Positions 1 through 8,747 are shown, numbered from the stretch's first letter. The stretch: 64,000 nucleotides of DNA from CmP2 sp052084925 (GCA_052084925.1 JBQDEV010000004.1:124001-188000); one strand, 5' to 3'. Notes: generated from the letters alone by a model not told the origin. Translations and numbers: made by a program.

Positions 1-332
1 ACGCCGACTACCTGGTGGAAGACGGATTCACAGGCATGAACCAGTTCTCGACGGTGTTCGCTTTCGTTCTGGGTGCTTCGATGATTCCGTTCTTCTGGAA
101 CGTCTACATCACTGCCCGCAAGGGCAAGAAGGTGACCGTGGACGATCCTTGGGGCTTCGGTGCCTCCCTCGAATGGGCCACCTCCTGCCCGCCGCCACGG
201 CATAACTTCCATGCCCTCCCGCGGATCCGGTCGGAGCGTCCTGCACTGGACTTGCACCACCCCGAACTGTTGCCCATGTCGCCTCAGAATAAGCCTGAGG
301 TGTTCGGAGAAAAGGCGGCTGCATCCCGATGA
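1..332 (+). CDS. ctaD: Cytochrome c oxidase subunit I, C-terminal part (cut by window start)
   Basis: This is the last ~109 residues of the haem-copper oxidase core subunit of the aa3 terminal oxidase; the reading frame is open from base 3 and the gene begins outside the window. It carries the final transmembrane helix (around STVFAFVLGASMIPFFWNVY) followed by a short cytoplasmic tail with the actinobacterial CtaD signature LEWATSCPPPRHNF and a closing DLHHPE. No haem or copper ligand is expected in this part. Its TGA overlaps the ATG of ctaF by four bases (329-332), so the two are translationally coupled in one operon. Identity is by family recognition of the tail; confidence is high despite the truncation. 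Confidence 0.93.
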   Translation, partial: ADYLVEDGFTGMNQFSTVFAFVLGASMIPFFWNVYITARKGKKVTVDDPWGFGASLEWATSCPPPRHNFHALPRIRSERPALDLHHPELLPMSPQNKPEVFGEKAAASR

Positions 333-730
333 AAGTAAACATCAAGCTCTTCACCATCCTCGGTGTGTTCTTCATCATCGTGGGTACGGTCTACGGCTTC
401 TGGGTCCGCTGGACCGAGTGGGCGGGAATCCCGGCCCTTTACGCAGTCGGCGCGATGGTGCTGATGATCGCCTTCTACTTACAGCTCACTGACAACAAGT
501 ACGGTGACGGTCCCTCCGATCAGGCCGAGGGAGAGATCAGCGAGTACACCGGCGAGTACGGTCGTTTCGCACCGTGGAGCTGGTGGCCTCTGGGTCTTGG
601 CGTCGCATGCGCGATCGTCTTCGCGGGTCTGGCCATCGGTTGGTGGGTCTTCTACCTGGGTGTGGGCGCAAGCCTGTTCTTCCTCGTCGGCTGGGTCTTC
701 GAGTACTCCAAGGGCGACCACGCACACTAG
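329..730 (+). CDS. ctaF: Cytochrome c oxidase subunit IV (actinobacterial CtaF)
   Basis: A 133-residue membrane protein, the small fourth subunit of the actinobacterial aa3 oxidase that joins the bcc complex in the bcc-aa3 supercomplex. It has about four hydrophobic segments: residues 6-27, 31-51, and a pair between about 85 and 125. It is rich in tryptophan and ends in a short charged tail (EYSKGDHAH). Start ATG overlaps the ctaD stop (ATGA). Length and position directly after ctaD are as expected for CtaF. A 17-bp perfect hairpin follows 20 bases after the stop. Confidence 0.92.
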   Translation: MKVNIKLFTILGVFFIIVGTVYGFWVRWTEWAGIPALYAVGAMVLMIAFYLQLTDNKYGDGPSDQAEGEISEYTGEYGRFAPWSWWPLGLGVACAIVFAGLAIGWWVFYLGVGASLFFLVGWVFEYSKGDHAH

Positions 731-750
731 ATCACCTCTTGTATCACCCT

Positions 751-790
751 CAGCGGGGTCAAGCATCTACTTCGATGCTTGACCCCGCTG
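751..790 (+). terminator. Perfect 17-bp hairpin after ctaF
   Basis: Arms 751-767 and 774-790 are exact reverse complements with a 6-base loop (TACTTC). It lies 20 bases downstream of the ctaF stop and has no T-tract, the usual form of actinobacterial intrinsic terminators. It should end the ctaD-ctaF transcript. Confidence 0.85.
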
Positions 791-799
791 TCGTGTAGC

Positions 800-1289
800 C
801 GGAGCTCGTCCTGCATGGACGCTGGGGGAGTAGCCGATCCAGCTGCCTGGGAAACATGAAGGTGTCGATACTTCAGTACGCGACCAGTGCTTGTCAGAGC
901 GCACTCTGGTCGTCTTGAAGAACCCACATAGGCGGCGTCGGTGGTCCTGTGGTCGACACACAGCGCTGTGAGACGGTCGCGATGCACTGGTTGGGCTCTC
1001 TAGGAAGACGGTAGCGATTGGTGTCTTCCGGGAAACCCCCGTGGACGTCACACCAAGCCTGAAGCCTCTGTGCCGGCGCAACCAGCCTGGGTGCGCCGCT
1101 TCTTCATGGTTCAGCCATCGACGTGATCGTTGGTTCGCCCTCTCACGTTGAGTGGGCGGATGGGGATCGGTCGCCGCTCGGCATGCTGCACAGTGCGAAC
1201 GTCTTGCTCGGGCTAGACGCCAACGACGGCCGAAGACTGAACACCCCCGTGCCTGGTCTCGGATGCTGCACCTGTCGACGACGGCTAAA
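800..1289. other. Gap without recognisable gene
   Basis: Between the ctaF hairpin and the transposase remnant no frame gives a credible protein on either strand. Short open frames here have arginine/serine-rich translations typical of chance frames in GC-rich DNA. It may be the eroded 3' part of the insertion element next to it, but I could not align it to an IS481 C-terminal region and see no matching terminal repeat. Confidence 0.5.
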
Positions 1290-1965
1290 TACTAACCCCT
1301 ATACGACAGCTGCATTTTGATTCCTCTGGGCTGAGCCAACAGTTACCTGAGGGAGCGTTATCCCGTAGGGGATCGGTGACGTTCTCGGAGGTTCCTGTAG
1401 ACCTCCGCGTCCGTCTCGCGATTGCGAAGTGGCCCAAGGATGCCACCACGGTTCGGTGACCTCGTTCTGTGCGTTCACGTCCCCGACAGCGCCTCCGCTG
1501 GTCTCATCATCGTCGACGTGGGAGCCGACCGCGGTCCGGGAGTGGTCATCCTGGAGTTGGCAGATCACGCAGGTACGGCCACCGGTCATCACATACTCGG
1601 CTGCATCCAGTTACCAGCACGCGGAAGATCCGCGCTAGCGACCCTACCGATGGGGCGTCCATGCCCAGGGCGACCATCTTGTCGTGCGCGGCTAGTTGGC
1701 TGGTGGTCTTGGTCCGACGCTTCCAGTGTGGCACGCACGCAGCCCGACTGCTGCTTCATCTGTTCACTGATCCGCGACGGGAATGTCTTCGGCCGCCGTG
1801 AACGCGGCTCTAGTGCGGCGGTTTGTCCCACCGTTCTAGAGCGAACGAGGATCGCGTAGACCGTCTTACGCGACAGACTATGCCCAGCGTACGACGACGT
1901 CACCGACCCGCGAGGGGCTTCCTCGGGCCACTGCGTAATTGCGAGACGGACACGGGCATCAACAG
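1290..1965 (-). pseudogene. Decayed IS481-type transposase
   Basis: Read on the minus strand from about 1965 downward, three frames in turn give pieces of an IS481-family DDE transposase. First comes VRLAITQWPEEAPRGSV and then LSRKTVYAIL with TAALEPRSRRPK (N-terminal helix-turn-helix part, frame ending near 1589). A shifted frame then gives DKMVALGMDAPSVGSLARIF (1546-1734). A third frame gives LDAAEYVMTGGRTCVICQLQ and DDHSRTAVGSHV (1299-1620), containing the first two catalytic aspartates (QLDA and DDHSR type). At least two frameshifts separate these blocks and the region beyond the second aspartate is unrecognisable, so it cannot encode an active enzyme. It lies between two convergent respiratory operons, a site where insertion does little harm. 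Confidence 0.8.
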
Positions 1966-2051
1966 GCTTATTGGCTGGCCTCTCTCAAGCTGAGCAGCAC
2001 CCCGTACCAGCCGACGAATCCCAGAAGTGTTAGCACCAGAACCGCCGAAAG

Positions 2052-2092
2052 TGTCACCGATGTCCTGATACAGAACTGTCACCGATGTCCTG
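2052..2092. repeat. Tandem pair of 16-bp repeats at the IS481 remnant end
   Basis: The 16-mer TGTCACCGATGTCCTG occurs at 2052-2067 and again at 2077-2092 (period 25). Tandem copies of closely similar sequence are typical of the terminal region upstream of IS481-type transposase genes, and this pair lies on the 5' side of the remnant. I therefore take it as the surviving element end. No copy was found at the other side. Confidence 0.6.
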
Positions 2093-2211
2093 CGAGATAA
2101 AAGAGATGGCCCAATTATCCGTTCACGGTAGGGGGTCAATTTTCATCCGTCGTTCCCTACTCGTTCCGAACCTGTCGTGTGTCTACAGTTCGCATTCATG
2201 TAGCGAGAAAG

Positions 2212-2251
2212 AAGGAGGGGGCCACCAGCGGTAGCTGGTGGCCCCCTCCTT
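2212..2251 (-). terminator. Perfect 18-bp hairpin after qcrB
   Basis: Arms 2212-2229 and 2234-2251 are exact reverse complements around a 4-base loop. On the minus strand the hairpin lies 30 bases past the qcrB stop and is followed by CTTTCTCGC, a weak T-rich tail. It should end the ctaE-qcrCAB transcript. Confidence 0.87.
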
Positions 2252-2281
2252 GGAGCTTGCGTCGGAAGACGTGTTTGCTGT

Positions 2282-3955
2282 CTAGCGGTCGATCTCGTTT
2301 CGAGGGGCAGTGTCGCCTTCGACTTCGTGATGATGATCGTGAGACTCGGCGTCTTCGAGCTCGGCGCGAGTCACAGGCTCGACGCGCTCCTCGAAGAACC
2401 ACTTGCTCAACCGGGCGCGAAGCTTCTCCGTGGCTGTGATCTTGCCCTTGCGGTTCGCTTGTACCGGCTGCGGAGCGACCTGGTTGAAGCTGACCAGACG
2501 ATACAGCTTGTACTCGTCCAGACGCTCGTGACGCTCGGTATAACCGCCCTCAGGGGACTGCTCAATGACCCCAGCCTCGCGGCCATGCAGAACGATCTCA
2601 CGATCCTTGCGCTGCAGGGCAAGACAGATGCGCTTCGTGATGATGAATCCAAGGATGGGGCCGAGGAAGAACAGCGCACGCAGGATATATGTCACGTCGT
2701 TCAGCGCCACATGGAAGTGGGTTGCCATGAGGTCAGAGGAAGCAGCTGCCCACATCACGCAGTAGTTGATGACGCCGGCGACACCGATGGCGGTGCGCGT
2801 CGGGGCGTTACGCGGACGATCCAAGATGTGATGTTCCTTGTTGTCCTTGGTGATCCAACGCTCGATCCAAGGCCACGCAAACATGCCACCGATCAGCAAG
2901 CCAGCCGGAATGAGCGGGATCAACACGCCAAGAGGAAGTGCGTTCGTTCCCCAAGGCATGGGGATATGAACCAAGAAGGAGACATCTCCGAGCATTCCGG
3001 GCATCAGTCGAAGGACACCATCAGCGAATCCGATATACCAGTCCGGCTGAGTACCGGCCTGCACGGGCGACGGATCGTACGGACCGTAGTTCCACATGGC
3101 GTTGATGGTGAAGAACGCAGAGAGCAGAGCGATGATTCCGAAGACGATGAAGAAGAATCCGCCAGCCTTGGCTGCATACACGGGGCCAACAGGGTAACCA
3201 ACCACGTTGTTCTCGGTACGACCGGGTCCGGGGTACTGAGTGTGCTTGTGAACGACCACCATGAAGAGGTGGATCGCGATCATCAGGATGATGATGGCTG
3301 GGATAACCATGATGTGCAGGGCGTAAAGGCGTCCAATGACGTCTGTGCCCGGGAACTCGCCACCGAAGAGGAAGAACGAGATGTAGGTGCCCACGACAGG
3401 AATCGCCTTGAGGATGCCGTCGATGATGCGCAGGCCGTTACCGGAGAGAACCTCGTCGGGCAGGGAGTAACCGGTGAAGCCGGCAGCGAGTCCGAGCACG
3501 AGGAGCGTGCAGCCGACAACCCAGTTGAGTTCGCGCGGGCGACGGAATGCACCCGTGAAGAAGACACGCAACATGTGCACGGACATGGCCGCCACGAACA
3601 GCAGTGCTGACCAGTGGTGCACCTGACGCATGAAGAGGCCGCCGCGGATATCGAAAGTGATATCCAGGGTGGACGCGTATGCGGCAGACATTTCCATTCC
3701 GTAGAGGGGCTTGTAGGACCCTTCATACAGCACGTGCGACATGGAGGCGTCGAAGAAGAACGTCAGGAAGGTGCCGGAGAGCACCAGAATAACGAACGTG
3801 TACAGCGCAACCTCGCCGAACATGAAAGTCCAGTGATCGGGGAAGATCTTGCGCCCGAACTCTTTGACCATGCCGGACGCGCCAACACGAGTGTCAACGA
3901 AGTTCGCGATGCGCCCCGTTGAAGTCGAGGCCTTGTAATCCTGAGTAGTGGTCAT
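2282..3955 (-). CDS. qcrB: Cytochrome bc1 (bcc) complex cytochrome b subunit
   Basis: This is the haem-b subunit of the menaquinol:cytochrome c reductase, a membrane protein of 557 residues, the long actinobacterial form. Haem-ligand histidine regions are visible at residues 113-127 (QVHHWSALL, SVHMLR) and 214-229 (ALHIMVIP, AIHLFM). The quinol-site motif is PDWY rather than PEWY, the actinobacterial variant. A hydrophilic C-terminal extension of about 150 residues ends in an acidic, histidine-rich tail (ESHDHHHEVEG). Its ATG overlaps the qcrA stop by four bases, showing tight coupling. It is last in the ctaE-qcrC-qcrA-qcrB operon and is followed by a perfect hairpin. Confidence 0.96.
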   Translation of the reverse strand: MTTTQDYKASTSTGRIANFVDTRVGASGMVKEFGRKIFPDHWTFMFGEVALYTFVILVLSGTFLTFFFDASMSHVLYEGSYKPLYGMEMSAAYASTLDITFDIRGGLFMRQVHHWSALLFVAAMSVHMLRVFFTGAFRRPRELNWVVGCTLLVLGLAAGFTGYSLPDEVLSGNGLRIIDGILKAIPVVGTYISFFLFGGEFPGTDVIGRLYALHIMVIPAIIILMIAIHLFMVVVHKHTQYPGPGRTENNVVGYPVGPVYAAKAGGFFFIVFGIIALLSAFFTINAMWNYGPYDPSPVQAGTQPDWYIGFADGVLRLMPGMLGDVSFLVHIPMPWGTNALPLGVLIPLIPAGLLIGGMFAWPWIERWITKDNKEHHILDRPRNAPTRTAIGVAGVINYCVMWAAASSDLMATHFHVALNDVTYILRALFFLGPILGFIITKRICLALQRKDREIVLHGREAGVIEQSPEGGYTERHERLDEYKLYRLVSFNQVAPQPVQANRKGKITATEKLRARLSKWFFEERVEPVTRAELEDAESHDHHHEVEGDTAPRNEIDR

Positions 3956-5037
3956 CGGTTCGTGTCACGCTCCCAGTAAACAGGTCCAACCGGCTCGTGG
4001 AAATCGCTCTGTGCGACCAAGAAGCCATCTTCATCGACAGTGATGGGCAACTGCGGCAACGCATGGCTAGCGGGGCCGAAGATCACCTTGCACTCCTGTG
4101 TCAGGTCGAAGGTCGACTGGTGGCAGGGGCACAGCAGGTGATGAGTGTGCTGCTCGTAGAGTGCCACCGGGCAACCAACGTGCGTGCAGATCTTGGAGTA
4201 GGCGACGATTCCGTCGACGTTCCAATCTTCGCGTCCTTCTGAAACATGCAGGCTCTCCGGGTTGAGGCGCATAAGCAGCACCACCGATTTGGCCTTCTGA
4301 TTCAGCTTGTCGTGTCCGCGGCTGAGGAGGGTCTCAGGGATCACGTGCAACGCGTTGCCGATGGCCACATCGGAGGCCTTGATGGGAGTTCCGTTGGGGT
4401 CGCGGACTAGGCGGACGCCCTCATCCCAAATGGTGTGGCGCAGACGCTCAACACCGAAGTTCTCCTCAGCGAGATCACTGCGGTTATCGGTGTTGTCCAA
4501 ATCGCGGAAGATTGCCACAGCGGGCAGGGGAGCGAGTGCGATGGCGCCGATCAGGGTGTTCCGCAAGAGCGGACGACGCTTGATCTGTGACTCATCGAGA
4601 ATGTCATTGATCATCCCCTCGGCGAGCTGACGATCCTCTTCGGTGCGAACCTCGTGACGTTCCTCGACCCACTCATGGTCGGGCATCAGGGTCTTCGCCC
4701 AGTGCACGATGCCCACACCGATGCCGAGCATCGAGAAGGCTGTGCCCAGTCCCAACAGCGTGTTCTGCAGTCGGATCGTGGAGAACGGGGTGTCGGGGCC
4801 GATCTGGCCAACCACGAAGTATCCGATGAAGAAGGTCAGCGTCCCCAGGATCGAGAGCACGAACAGGAAAGACACCTGGCGCTCGGCTCGCTTAGCGGCA
4901 CGGGGATCCTCGTCAGCCAGCCGAGGGCGATGAGGAGGAAGCCCTGGGTTGTCGATGGCGAATTTCCCCTGCTCGACATGGCCAGCGCGCTCAACGGCTC
5001 CCGAATCCTCGGGCCCTCCTTGGCGGTGCTCGCTCAT
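3952..5037 (-). CDS. qcrA: Rieske iron-sulfur subunit of the bcc complex
   Basis: A 361-residue ubiquinol/menaquinol oxidase [2Fe-2S] protein that passes electrons from menaquinol to cytochrome cc. Cluster ligands are seen at C284/H286 (CTHVGC) and C303/H306 (CPCH), with C289 and C305 placed for the usual stabilising disulfide. As in other actinobacteria the N-terminal half is long, with hydrophobic segments near residues 53-73, 88-110 and 163-180, instead of a single anchor. SD AAGGA lies ahead of the ATG. It overlaps qcrB by four bases and follows qcrC after 70 bases. Confidence 0.96.
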   Translation of the reverse strand: MSEHRQGGPEDSGAVERAGHVEQGKFAIDNPGLPPHRPRLADEDPRAAKRAERQVSFLFVLSILGTLTFFIGYFVVGQIGPDTPFSTIRLQNTLLGLGTAFSMLGIGVGIVHWAKTLMPDHEWVEERHEVRTEEDRQLAEGMINDILDESQIKRRPLLRNTLIGAIALAPLPAVAIFRDLDNTDNRSDLAEENFGVERLRHTIWDEGVRLVRDPNGTPIKASDVAIGNALHVIPETLLSRGHDKLNQKAKSVVLLMRLNPESLHVSEGREDWNVDGIVAYSKICTHVGCPVALYEQHTHHLLCPCHQSTFDLTQECKVIFGPASHALPQLPITVDEDGFLVAQSDFHEPVGPVYWERDTNR

Positions 5038-5107
5038 AGATCTGAATCCTTTACTTGAGTGATGAAAATAGTGTGTGAGGTCTTCGTTGGGATCGTGGTC
5101 GCGATCA

Positions 5108-5908
5108 TCACGATGAGCGTGAGGTCAGCCAGACCATGAAGCCGATCACCAGTCCGAGACCCAGAGTCCAGATCAGCAGACCTTCGGAAACCGGTCCGAG
5201 AGAGCCCAGCTGGAAGCCACCGGGGGAGCCCTGTGCCTCGATCTCCTTGAGGAAGGCGATGACATCGCGCTTGTCCTCGGGGGTGAGGTTCGAGTCCGAG
5301 AAGACCGGCATGTTCTGAGGACCGGTCGCCATCGCCTCGTAGATGTGCTTCTCCGAGACACCGCTCAGGGCCGGAGCGAACTTGCCTCGGGTCAATGCGC
5401 CGCCTGAAGCTGCAGCGTTGTGGCACATGGCGCAGTTCACACGGAAGATCTCACCACCGCGGGCGATGTCGACGTCTTCGTGATCGACGTCCAAGAACTC
5501 ATCTTCTGGAACAGCGGGACCAGCACCGAGGGAGGCGACGTAGGCAGAGAGCTGAGCGGTCTGCTCTTCATTGAACTGAGCCGGCTTCTGCTGTGCTTGG
5601 GGTCCCTGCATCTGCATCGGCATACGACCGGTGCCCACCTGGAAATCAACCGAAGCCGCTCCAACACCTACCAGCGACGGGCCTGCGTCAGTACCGGTGG
5701 CTCCAATGCCATGGCACGTTGCGCAGTTCGCGTTGAAGAGCTGCTCGCCATCGGCAATATCGCTGGCCGAGTACTGAGCTGCTGTATTTGCGCCCGCTGC
5801 GTTCATGTTTGTCGCCAGCGAGTAGAGCCCTCCGGTGAGGAGGAGACCCAACAGGAGGAGGGCCACGCCGACGACCGGGTGGCGCCGGTTCTGTGAAAGA
5901 GCCTTCAC
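5108..5908 (-). CDS. qcrC: Di-haem cytochrome c subunit of the bcc complex
   Basis: A 266-residue membrane-anchored di-haem cytochrome cc that carries electrons directly from the bc1 part to the aa3 oxidase, replacing soluble cytochrome c. Haem-binding motifs are CATCH at residues 62-66 and CAMCH at 159-163. There is an N-terminal membrane segment (about 12-33) and a C-terminal anchor (about 240-262). Methionine-rich stretches (RMPMQMQ near 95-101 and NMPVF) can supply axial ligands. The start is GTG, with AAGGA nine bases upstream. It is the second gene after ctaE. Confidence 0.96.
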   Translation of the reverse strand: MKALSQNRRHPVVGVALLLLGLLLTGGLYSLATNMNAAGANTAAQYSASDIADGEQLFNANCATCHGIGATGTDAGPSLVGVGAASVDFQVGTGRMPMQMQGPQAQQKPAQFNEEQTAQLSAYVASLGAGPAVPEDEFLDVDHEDVDIARGGEIFRVNCAMCHNAAASGGALTRGKFAPALSGVSEKHIYEAMATGPQNMPVFSDSNLTPEDKRDVIAFLKEIEAQGSPGGFQLGSLGPVSEGLLIWTLGLGLVIGFMVWLTSRSS

Positions 5909-6001
5909 GGTGATGGTTCCTTACGTTGTAAAACCGAATAGGTGTGACGTTCCGTATCCGGTGACCTCAGGTGCGTAGTGATGGTTCCGGAGTCGAGGTG
6001 G

Positions 6002-6640
6002 CTACCTCAGGAAATAGACGATGGCGAAGAGGACGATCCAGACGACATCGACGAAGTGCCAGTAGTACGAGACCACGATGGCGCTGGTGGCCTCGTGGTG
6101 CCCGAACCGTTTAGCAAGGTAAGCGCGACCGATGACGAAGAGGAACGCGACCAGTCCGCCTGCAACGTGCAAGGCGTGGAACCCGGTGGTGATGTAGAAA
6201 GCCGAGCCGTAGGCGTTCGCGGGGATCGTGATTCCTTCGGAGACGAGCACGGCGTACTCGTAGGACTGCACTGACACGAAGACGGCACCCATGATGAAGG
6301 TCAGGATGAACCACTCGACCATGCCCCAGCGCTTGACATCAAGGATCCCGCCACTGCGGCGCGGCTGTAGGCGTTCGGCTGCAAAGACGCCGAACTGAGC
6401 CGTGACAGAGGACAGCACGAGGATGATCGTGTTGGCCAGAGCCAGCTTCCAGTCAAGGAGGGCTGAGCTTTCCTCCCACAGGGTGGGAGAGGTCGAGCGC
6501 AGCGTGAAGTACATTGCGAATAGGCCGCCGAAGAACATGACTTCCGATGACAGCCAGACCATGGTGCCGACGGACACCATATTCGGGCGGCTCGGAAACC
6601 CTGTCGTGGGGTGCGAGATGGCATGAGTAGTCGTTGTCAC
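6002..6640 (-). CDS. ctaE: Cytochrome c oxidase subunit III
   Basis: A 212-residue membrane subunit of the aa3 oxidase, the short five-helix actinobacterial form. Recognisable stretches are MVWLSSEVMFFGGLFAMYF near the N-terminus, TGFHALHVAGG in the middle and YYWHFVDVVWIVLFA at the C-terminus; the glutamate and histidines in these are conserved in the family. It heads the ctaE-qcrCAB operon, the usual actinobacterial order. The GTG start at 6640 is preceded by CATAAT six bases upstream and no SD, suggesting a leaderless mRNA. Confidence 0.95.
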   Translation of the reverse strand: MTTTTHAISHPTTGFPSRPNMVSVGTMVWLSSEVMFFGGLFAMYFTLRSTSPTLWEESSALLDWKLALANTIILVLSSVTAQFGVFAAERLQPRRSGGILDVKRWGMVEWFILTFIMGAVFVSVQSYEYAVLVSEGITIPANAYGSAFYITTGFHALHVAGGLVAFLFVIGRAYLAKRFGHHEATSAIVVSYYWHFVDVVWIVLFAIVYFLR

Positions 6641-6646
6641 CCATTC

Positions 6647-6652
6647 ATTATG
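6647..6652 (-). promoter_or_regulatory. Candidate leaderless -10 for ctaE (CATAAT)
   Basis: CATAAT on the minus strand ends six bases before the GTG of ctaE, so transcription would start at or beside the start codon. No SD is present. No clear -35 was seen. The 299-base divergent gap 6641-6939 holds this and the trpD promoter and nothing else I recognise. Confidence 0.5.
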
Positions 6653-6927
6653 GCCCTAATTGCCTCCAGTTCTCCAATGCAACGCGAGTGTCGGAATTAT
6701 TTCTACCGACTGTCGAAATGACGGCGACCCAGGGGAGTGCCGACATTCCCAGGTTTTTCCTAGCAAGTGGCCTACTCTGGCGGGTTCTCAAGAAGTTTTG
6801 CGATATTTAGGCATGATTACAGCACCCTATGAAGAGAGGGTGACCTTACTTCGTTGGCTGGTGCATGCTATGGCGAACGGAGCGGGCCATGACTCAACAA
6901 TCAGGCGCGGTGTTCTTGGTGGGGGAC

Positions 6928-6933
6928 TAGGAT
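6928..6933 (+). promoter_or_regulatory. Candidate leaderless -10 for trpD (TAGGAT)
   Basis: TAGGAT followed by exactly six bases and the trpD GTG. No SD lies between. This is the same architecture as ten other starts in the window. Confidence 0.55.
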
Positions 6934-6939
6934 GACCCT

Positions 6940-7992
6940 GTGAACACAGCAGCTGCATCAACCGATACGACTTGGCCCACCGTTCTCAACGCGTTGCTCG
7001 CGGGGGAGGGGCTCACGGTCGAAACCTCGTCCTGGGCGATGCGCGAAATGATGACCGGCAACGCCACCGATGCGCAAGTCGCTGGATTCCTGATGGGACT
7101 TGCTGCCAAGGGGGAGACGGTCGAGGAACTGCTCGGGATGGCGAACACCATGCTCGATGAGGCCGTCCCGGTCAACTACGGCGTGGAAGCGCTGGACATC
7201 GTTGGTACCGGTGGCGACCGACTGGGGACAGTAAACCTGTCGACGATGTCCTCGCTGGTTGCTGTGGGGGCGGGCGCGCACGTCATTAAGCACGGCAACC
7301 GCGGGTCTTCATCGACAGCCGGTGCCGCCGATGTCATTGAAGCCCTGGGCGTCGATCTGTCGATGTCCAAAGAAAAAGCGGGGGAATGTCTCCACAAAGC
7401 GGGCATCACGTTCCTGTTCGCCCAGGAGTATCACCCTTCAATGCGTTACGTGGCCCCCGCACGTAAGCAGCTGGGAGTGCCCACTGCCTTCAACTATCTG
7501 GGTCCATTGTCGAACCCTGCTCGTGTCGCCGCGCAGGCGCTGGGCTGTGCTAATGCTCGAATGGCACCCATCATTGCCGGCGTGCTAGCAGATCGCGGGA
7601 CCCGTGGGCTGGTGTTCCGGGGTTCTGATGGTCGCGACAAGATCACGACGTCTGGCGAGTCAACGCTGTTTGAGATTCGCGACGGCAGAGTTTCGGAGCA
7701 CGTGCTGGATCCCCGTGATTTCGGTATCGCACTACAACCAGTCGAGGCGTTGGCTGGCAAGGACGGCAAGCATAACGCGACCATTGTCCAAGCGCTCCTG
7801 CGCGGCGAATCCGGACCAGTCCGGGACGCCGTGCTGTTGAACGCGGCGGCGGGGCTCACCGCGTTCGACAAGTCTTCCGGGGGGCCAGTTCTTGAGCGGA
7901 TTCGGAAGAATATCGACCGCGCTGCGGAATCAATCGACTCCGGCGCGTCGGCTCGTGTGCTGGACTCGTGGATCAAGTCCTCACAAATGTGA
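6940..7992 (+). CDS. trpD: Anthranilate phosphoribosyltransferase
   Basis: This enzyme transfers phosphoribose from PRPP to anthranilate in tryptophan biosynthesis; it is cytoplasmic and 350 residues long, the normal length. The PRPP/pyrophosphate-binding motif GTGGD is at 89-93, and KHGNRGSSS at 117-125 is the second conserved loop. It lies alone, divergent from ctaE and away from other trp genes, as is common in Micrococcales. The start is GTG at 6940, supported by TAGGAT six bases upstream. Confidence 0.96.
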   Translation: MNTAAASTDTTWPTVLNALLAGEGLTVETSSWAMREMMTGNATDAQVAGFLMGLAAKGETVEELLGMANTMLDEAVPVNYGVEALDIVGTGGDRLGTVNLSTMSSLVAVGAGAHVIKHGNRGSSSTAGAADVIEALGVDLSMSKEKAGECLHKAGITFLFAQEYHPSMRYVAPARKQLGVPTAFNYLGPLSNPARVAAQALGCANARMAPIIAGVLADRGTRGLVFRGSDGRDKITTSGESTLFEIRDGRVSEHVLDPRDFGIALQPVEALAGKDGKHNATIVQALLRGESGPVRDAVLLNAAAGLTAFDKSSGGPVLERIRKNIDRAAESIDSGASARVLDSWIKSSQM

Positions 7993-7995
7993 GGA

Positions 7996-8277
7996 TCAGC
8001 TGTCGAATCCGAGCGCGAATCCTTCTTCAAGATCGTGCTTGGAATAGGCACGGAAGGCGAGCATCGTTTCTGTCGCCTGAACACCGGAGACCTTCGACAA
8101 CTGATCGGCAATGACGTCCGACAGCTTCTCGAATTCCCGGACGCGGGCCATCGCGACGAGATCCCACGATCCGGTGACCGAGTAGACGGCAGTAATCCCA
8201 TCTAGATCGGCCAATTCCGAGGCGATCTCTGGAATTCGGTCGGGGTCAGTCTTGATCATCACGAATGCCGTAACCAT
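7996..8277 (-). CDS. Stand-alone Lrp/AsnC ligand-binding (RAM) domain protein
   Basis: A 93-residue protein made only of the AsnC-type effector-binding domain (pattern VTAFVMIKTDPDRIPEIASE, then VYSVTGSWDLVAMARV). It has no helix-turn-helix, so it cannot bind DNA as a classical Lrp regulator. RAM-only proteins assemble into rings and bind amino acids; the ligand here is unknown. It converges with trpD (stop codons three bases apart). Placement next to trpD and aroD hints at aromatic amino-acid sensing, but that is inference. SD GGAG precedes the ATG. Confidence 0.85.
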   Translation of the reverse strand: MVTAFVMIKTDPDRIPEIASELADLDGITAVYSVTGSWDLVAMARVREFEKLSDVIADQLSKVSGVQATETMLAFRAYSKHDLEEGFALGFDS

Positions 8278-8354
8278 GTAGTGCTCCTTCGATGTTCGTG
8301 CGTCCGGGGCGACGGTATATCTCTCCCGGCAACGAATTATCTGTCGTGGTCAGT

Positions 8355-8747
8355 CTACGACTGACGTTGCGCGCGTGGTGATCGACGTCGACGCAACAGG
8401 GTGGTGAGCGTGCGCCGCCCCAGCAACAAGATGCCCAGTGCGCAGGCGGCGACAACCTGGAAACTCACAGCTGCGGTGTCGCCGAAAACAGTGACGCGAA
8501 GTACGAGTCCTCCGGCCACAGTGATAATCCAGACCACGACACCGTGGGGCCAGACTGCGCGCCACGTGTCCCAGCCTCGAGTAAGTAGTACTGCCACGAG
8601 CCACGCCGAGAGGAACGGTGCGGCTGTCAAGAGGATCCCGGGAAGGTCGAGTCCGAGGTCATGTGATCGTCGACCCAGGCCTGCGAAGAGCACGATGAGT
8701 ACGGCGTCGAGGAGTAGTGTCAGTACCGCTTTGCTTGCATTAGCCAT
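8355..8747 (-). CDS. DUF3054 family membrane protein
   Basis: A 130-residue protein with four predicted membrane segments (about 8-24, 36-56, 66-86, 92-110) and a basic C-terminal tail (LLRRRRSPRAQRQ). The pattern GLGRRSHDLG followed by AAPFLSAWLV matches DUF3054 proteins common in actinobacteria; function is unknown. It overlaps the 3' end of aroD by eight bases, so it is co-transcribed and probably coupled to it. No enzymatic motif is visible. Confidence 0.8.
   Translation of the reverse strand: MANASKAVLTLLLDAVLIVLFAGLGRRSHDLGLDLPGILLTAAPFLSAWLVAVLLTRGWDTWRAVWPHGVVVWIITVAGGLVLRVTVFGDTAAVSFQVVAACALGILLLGRRTLTTLLRRRRSPRAQRQS

Noticed and set aside
2327..3610. 427-codon open frame on + across qcrB
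   Set aside because: Antisense shadow of qcrB; composition is Asp/Glu/Arg/His-rich with no family resemblance, while the minus-strand frame is a clear cytochrome b.
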